Below, piece after piece: positions 63,018 through 64,000 of a stretch of 64,000 nucleotides of DNA (the stretch's first letter is position 1; each line of letters opens with the position of its first letter). The notes under the pieces are model-generated. The model was not told the origin of the DNA. It saw nothing but the letters and a program-made list of their open reading frames with translations, and ran no database searches. The stretch spans positions 372,001 through 436,000 of the forward strand of contig NZ_JACXWX010000001.1 of assembly GCF_014764505.1 (NCBI RefSeq), given 5' to 3'. The stretch comes from Phormidium tenue FACHB-886. GTDB taxonomy: Bacteria > Cyanobacteriota > Cyanobacteriia > Elainellales > Elainellaceae. A program made the translations under genes and the position numbers.

Positions 63018-63797
63018 ATGTTTTTGGAAGTTGATGGGTTGAATAAGAACTTTGAGACACAGAAAGGAACGCTAGTGGTTCTAAAAGATATCAATATGGA
63101 TGTCGAACAGGGAGAGTTCATCTGTGCAGTAGGCGCATCAGGATCAGGCAAATCGACCCTGCTACGGCAGATTGCCGGATTGGACAGACCAACCGCTGGC
63201 GAAGTTAGGATAGATGGCAAACAGGTGACGGGTCCCGGTCCCGATCGCGGCATGGTCTTCCAACACTATACGCTCTACCCCTGGATGAACGTTCAGAAGA
63301 ACACAGAATTTGGGTTGAAGCTACAGGGCGTTCCTAAATCTCTGCGGCGGGAGCAAGCCAGTTACTACCTCAACGTGGTCGGGCTGACCAAGTTCGCTCA
63401 GGCACTACCCAAGGAGCTATCGGGCGGCATGAAGCAACGGGCGGCAATCGCCCGTGCCCTCACCTCGGAACCAAAAGTGCTATTGATGGATGAACCATTT
63501 GGTGCATTAGATATTCACACAAAGGAATCGATGCACGAATTCATGCTGGATTTGTGGCAGCGCACAGGCATCACGATCTTCATGATTACCCATGACGTAG
63601 AGGAAGCTGTGTTTCTCTCTAATCGTATTTTTGCCTTGGGCACGCGTCCAGGCACAGTGCGGAAGGTAATGTCGATTAATCTGCCCGATCGCAGCCACAC
63701 GGTTAAACGTCATTCCATCTTCCATGACTACCGAGATGAACTGATGGAGCTGATGCGAAAGCATGGGCAAGAGGCAACGATGGTAGCGGCTGTTTAG
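63018..63797 (+). CDS. NitT/TauT-type ABC transporter ATP-binding protein
   Basis: A 259-residue ATPase. Walker A is GASGSGKST, the signature is LSGGMKQR, Walker B is VLLMDEPFGALD, and the switch His is in MITHDVEEA. The closest families are SsuB/TauB/NrtD. I choose ATG 63018 because TGGAGA lies 8 nt before it; earlier in-frame starts at 62934 and 62967 overlap or crowd the permease gene. It completes the importer with the two preceding genes. Confidence 0.93.
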   Translation: MFLEVDGLNKNFETQKGTLVVLKDINMDVEQGEFICAVGASGSGKSTLLRQIAGLDRPTAGEVRIDGKQVTGPGPDRGMVFQHYTLYPWMNVQKNTEFGLKLQGVPKSLRREQASYYLNVVGLTKFAQALPKELSGGMKQRAAIARALTSEPKVLLMDEPFGALDIHTKESMHEFMLDLWQRTGITIFMITHDVEEAVFLSNRIFALGTRPGTVRKVMSINLPDRSHTVKRHSIFHDYRDELMELMRKHGQEATMVAAV

Positions 63798-63830
63798 CAG
63801 CAATATATGGCGGCGTCACTCTAGAGATTA

Positions 63831-64000
63831 TTATAGAGACTTAAAAGCGGGCGATGATTCCGTGGCGATCGTCGCTTCTGCTGGCTCTTCAGATCGATTC
63901 TCTTCAGGCATGTCACCTTCCAAAAAACTGTTGATAAAGCTGGCGATAGGAACCGCCGTCAGCAGACCCGGAAAGCCAAACAGCTTGGTTCCCAACAGCA
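63831..64000 (-). CDS. AI-2E (PerM) family transporter, C-terminal end
   Basis: Only the last 56 codons are in the window, ending in TAA at 63831-63833. LLGTKLFGFPGLLTAVPIASFINSF is the typical end of an AI-2E/PerM transporter, with the final membrane helix. A polar, acidic tail of about 30 residues follows. The gene enters from beyond the right edge and converges on the ABC importer with a 33-nt gap. Substrate is unknown; the family is often misnamed AI-2 exporter. Confidence 0.75.
   Translation of the reverse strand, partial: LLGTKLFGFPGLLTAVPIASFINSFLEGDMPEENRSEEPAEATIATESSPAFKSL

Overview
The window is chromosomal DNA from a cyanobacterium, probably a filamentous Leptolyngbya-like lineage (the lineage is inference). 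The evidence is a complete kaiABC clock cluster, a RubisCO-type LysR regulator (RbcR/Ycf30), an allophycocyanin-like gene pair inside a cluster resembling Synechocystis slr0144-slr0152, MenD, a CruA/CruP-type lycopene cyclase homologue, several cyanobacteria-restricted families (DUF2949, DUF2996), a tRNA-Arg(CCU) split by a group I intron, and abundant HIP1 octamers (GCGATCGC, for example at 922, 4343 and 24031). I saw no transposase, integrase, phage gene or CRISPR array.

Layout. 1-2.3 kb: 5' part of a secreted two-partner-secretion adhesin and two unknown genes, all minus strand. 2.8-8.4 kb: a BMP-family nucleoside-type ABC importer (lipoprotein, double ATPase, two permeases) followed at 3 nt by a rhomboid-like membrane protein, closed by two long perfect hairpins. 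8.6-14.9 kb: Dps, the intron-containing tRNA-Arg, a ferredoxin, an anchored acetamidase/formamidase, a CDF metal exporter, exonuclease III, glyoxalase II and a small conserved protein. 15.0-21.2 kb: a likely stand-alone small RNA, a prolyl oligopeptidase, a group 2 sigma factor, the SRP RNA (ffs), a PLP aminotransferase and a DUF2949 protein. 22-27 kb: a GT39-type glycosyltransferase, a gamma-glutamyltransferase and a BlaI/M56-peptidase regulatory pair.

27-35 kb: a hybrid histidine kinase transcribed divergently from kaiA, kaiB, kaiC, then a SAM hydrolase-family gene overlapping the end of kaiC. 35-40 kb: small and secreted proteins, a glycosyltransferase, DUF2237, and a TPR gene broken by one in-frame stop. 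40-45 kb: menD and pyrR (minus) and a CtpE-like P-type ATPase (plus). 45-51.6 kb: an eight-gene minus-strand cluster (Roadblock-like protein, 2Fe-2S ferredoxin, two phycobilisome-like proteins without the bilin cysteine, two V4R proteins, a small protein, a Ser/Thr kinase with a C-terminal propeller-like region). It resembles the photosystem II assembly operon known from Synechocystis.

52-60 kb: rbcR, a DUF218 protein, a carotenoid-type cyclase plus glycosyltransferase, thrC with a MoaD/ThiS sulfur carrier, DUF2996 and a TM2 protein. 60.8-63.8 kb: a NitT/TauT-type ABC importer behind a structured leader that resembles a guanidine-I (ykkC) riboswitch with an overlapping sequestering hairpin. 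The window ends inside an AI-2E/PerM family gene.

The strongest leads are the PSII-assembly-like cluster, the structured leader at 60.8 kb, the intron-containing tRNA, the small RNA at 15.05 kb and the regulatory DNA around kai. All functional assignments rest on reading motifs by eye; no database search was run.
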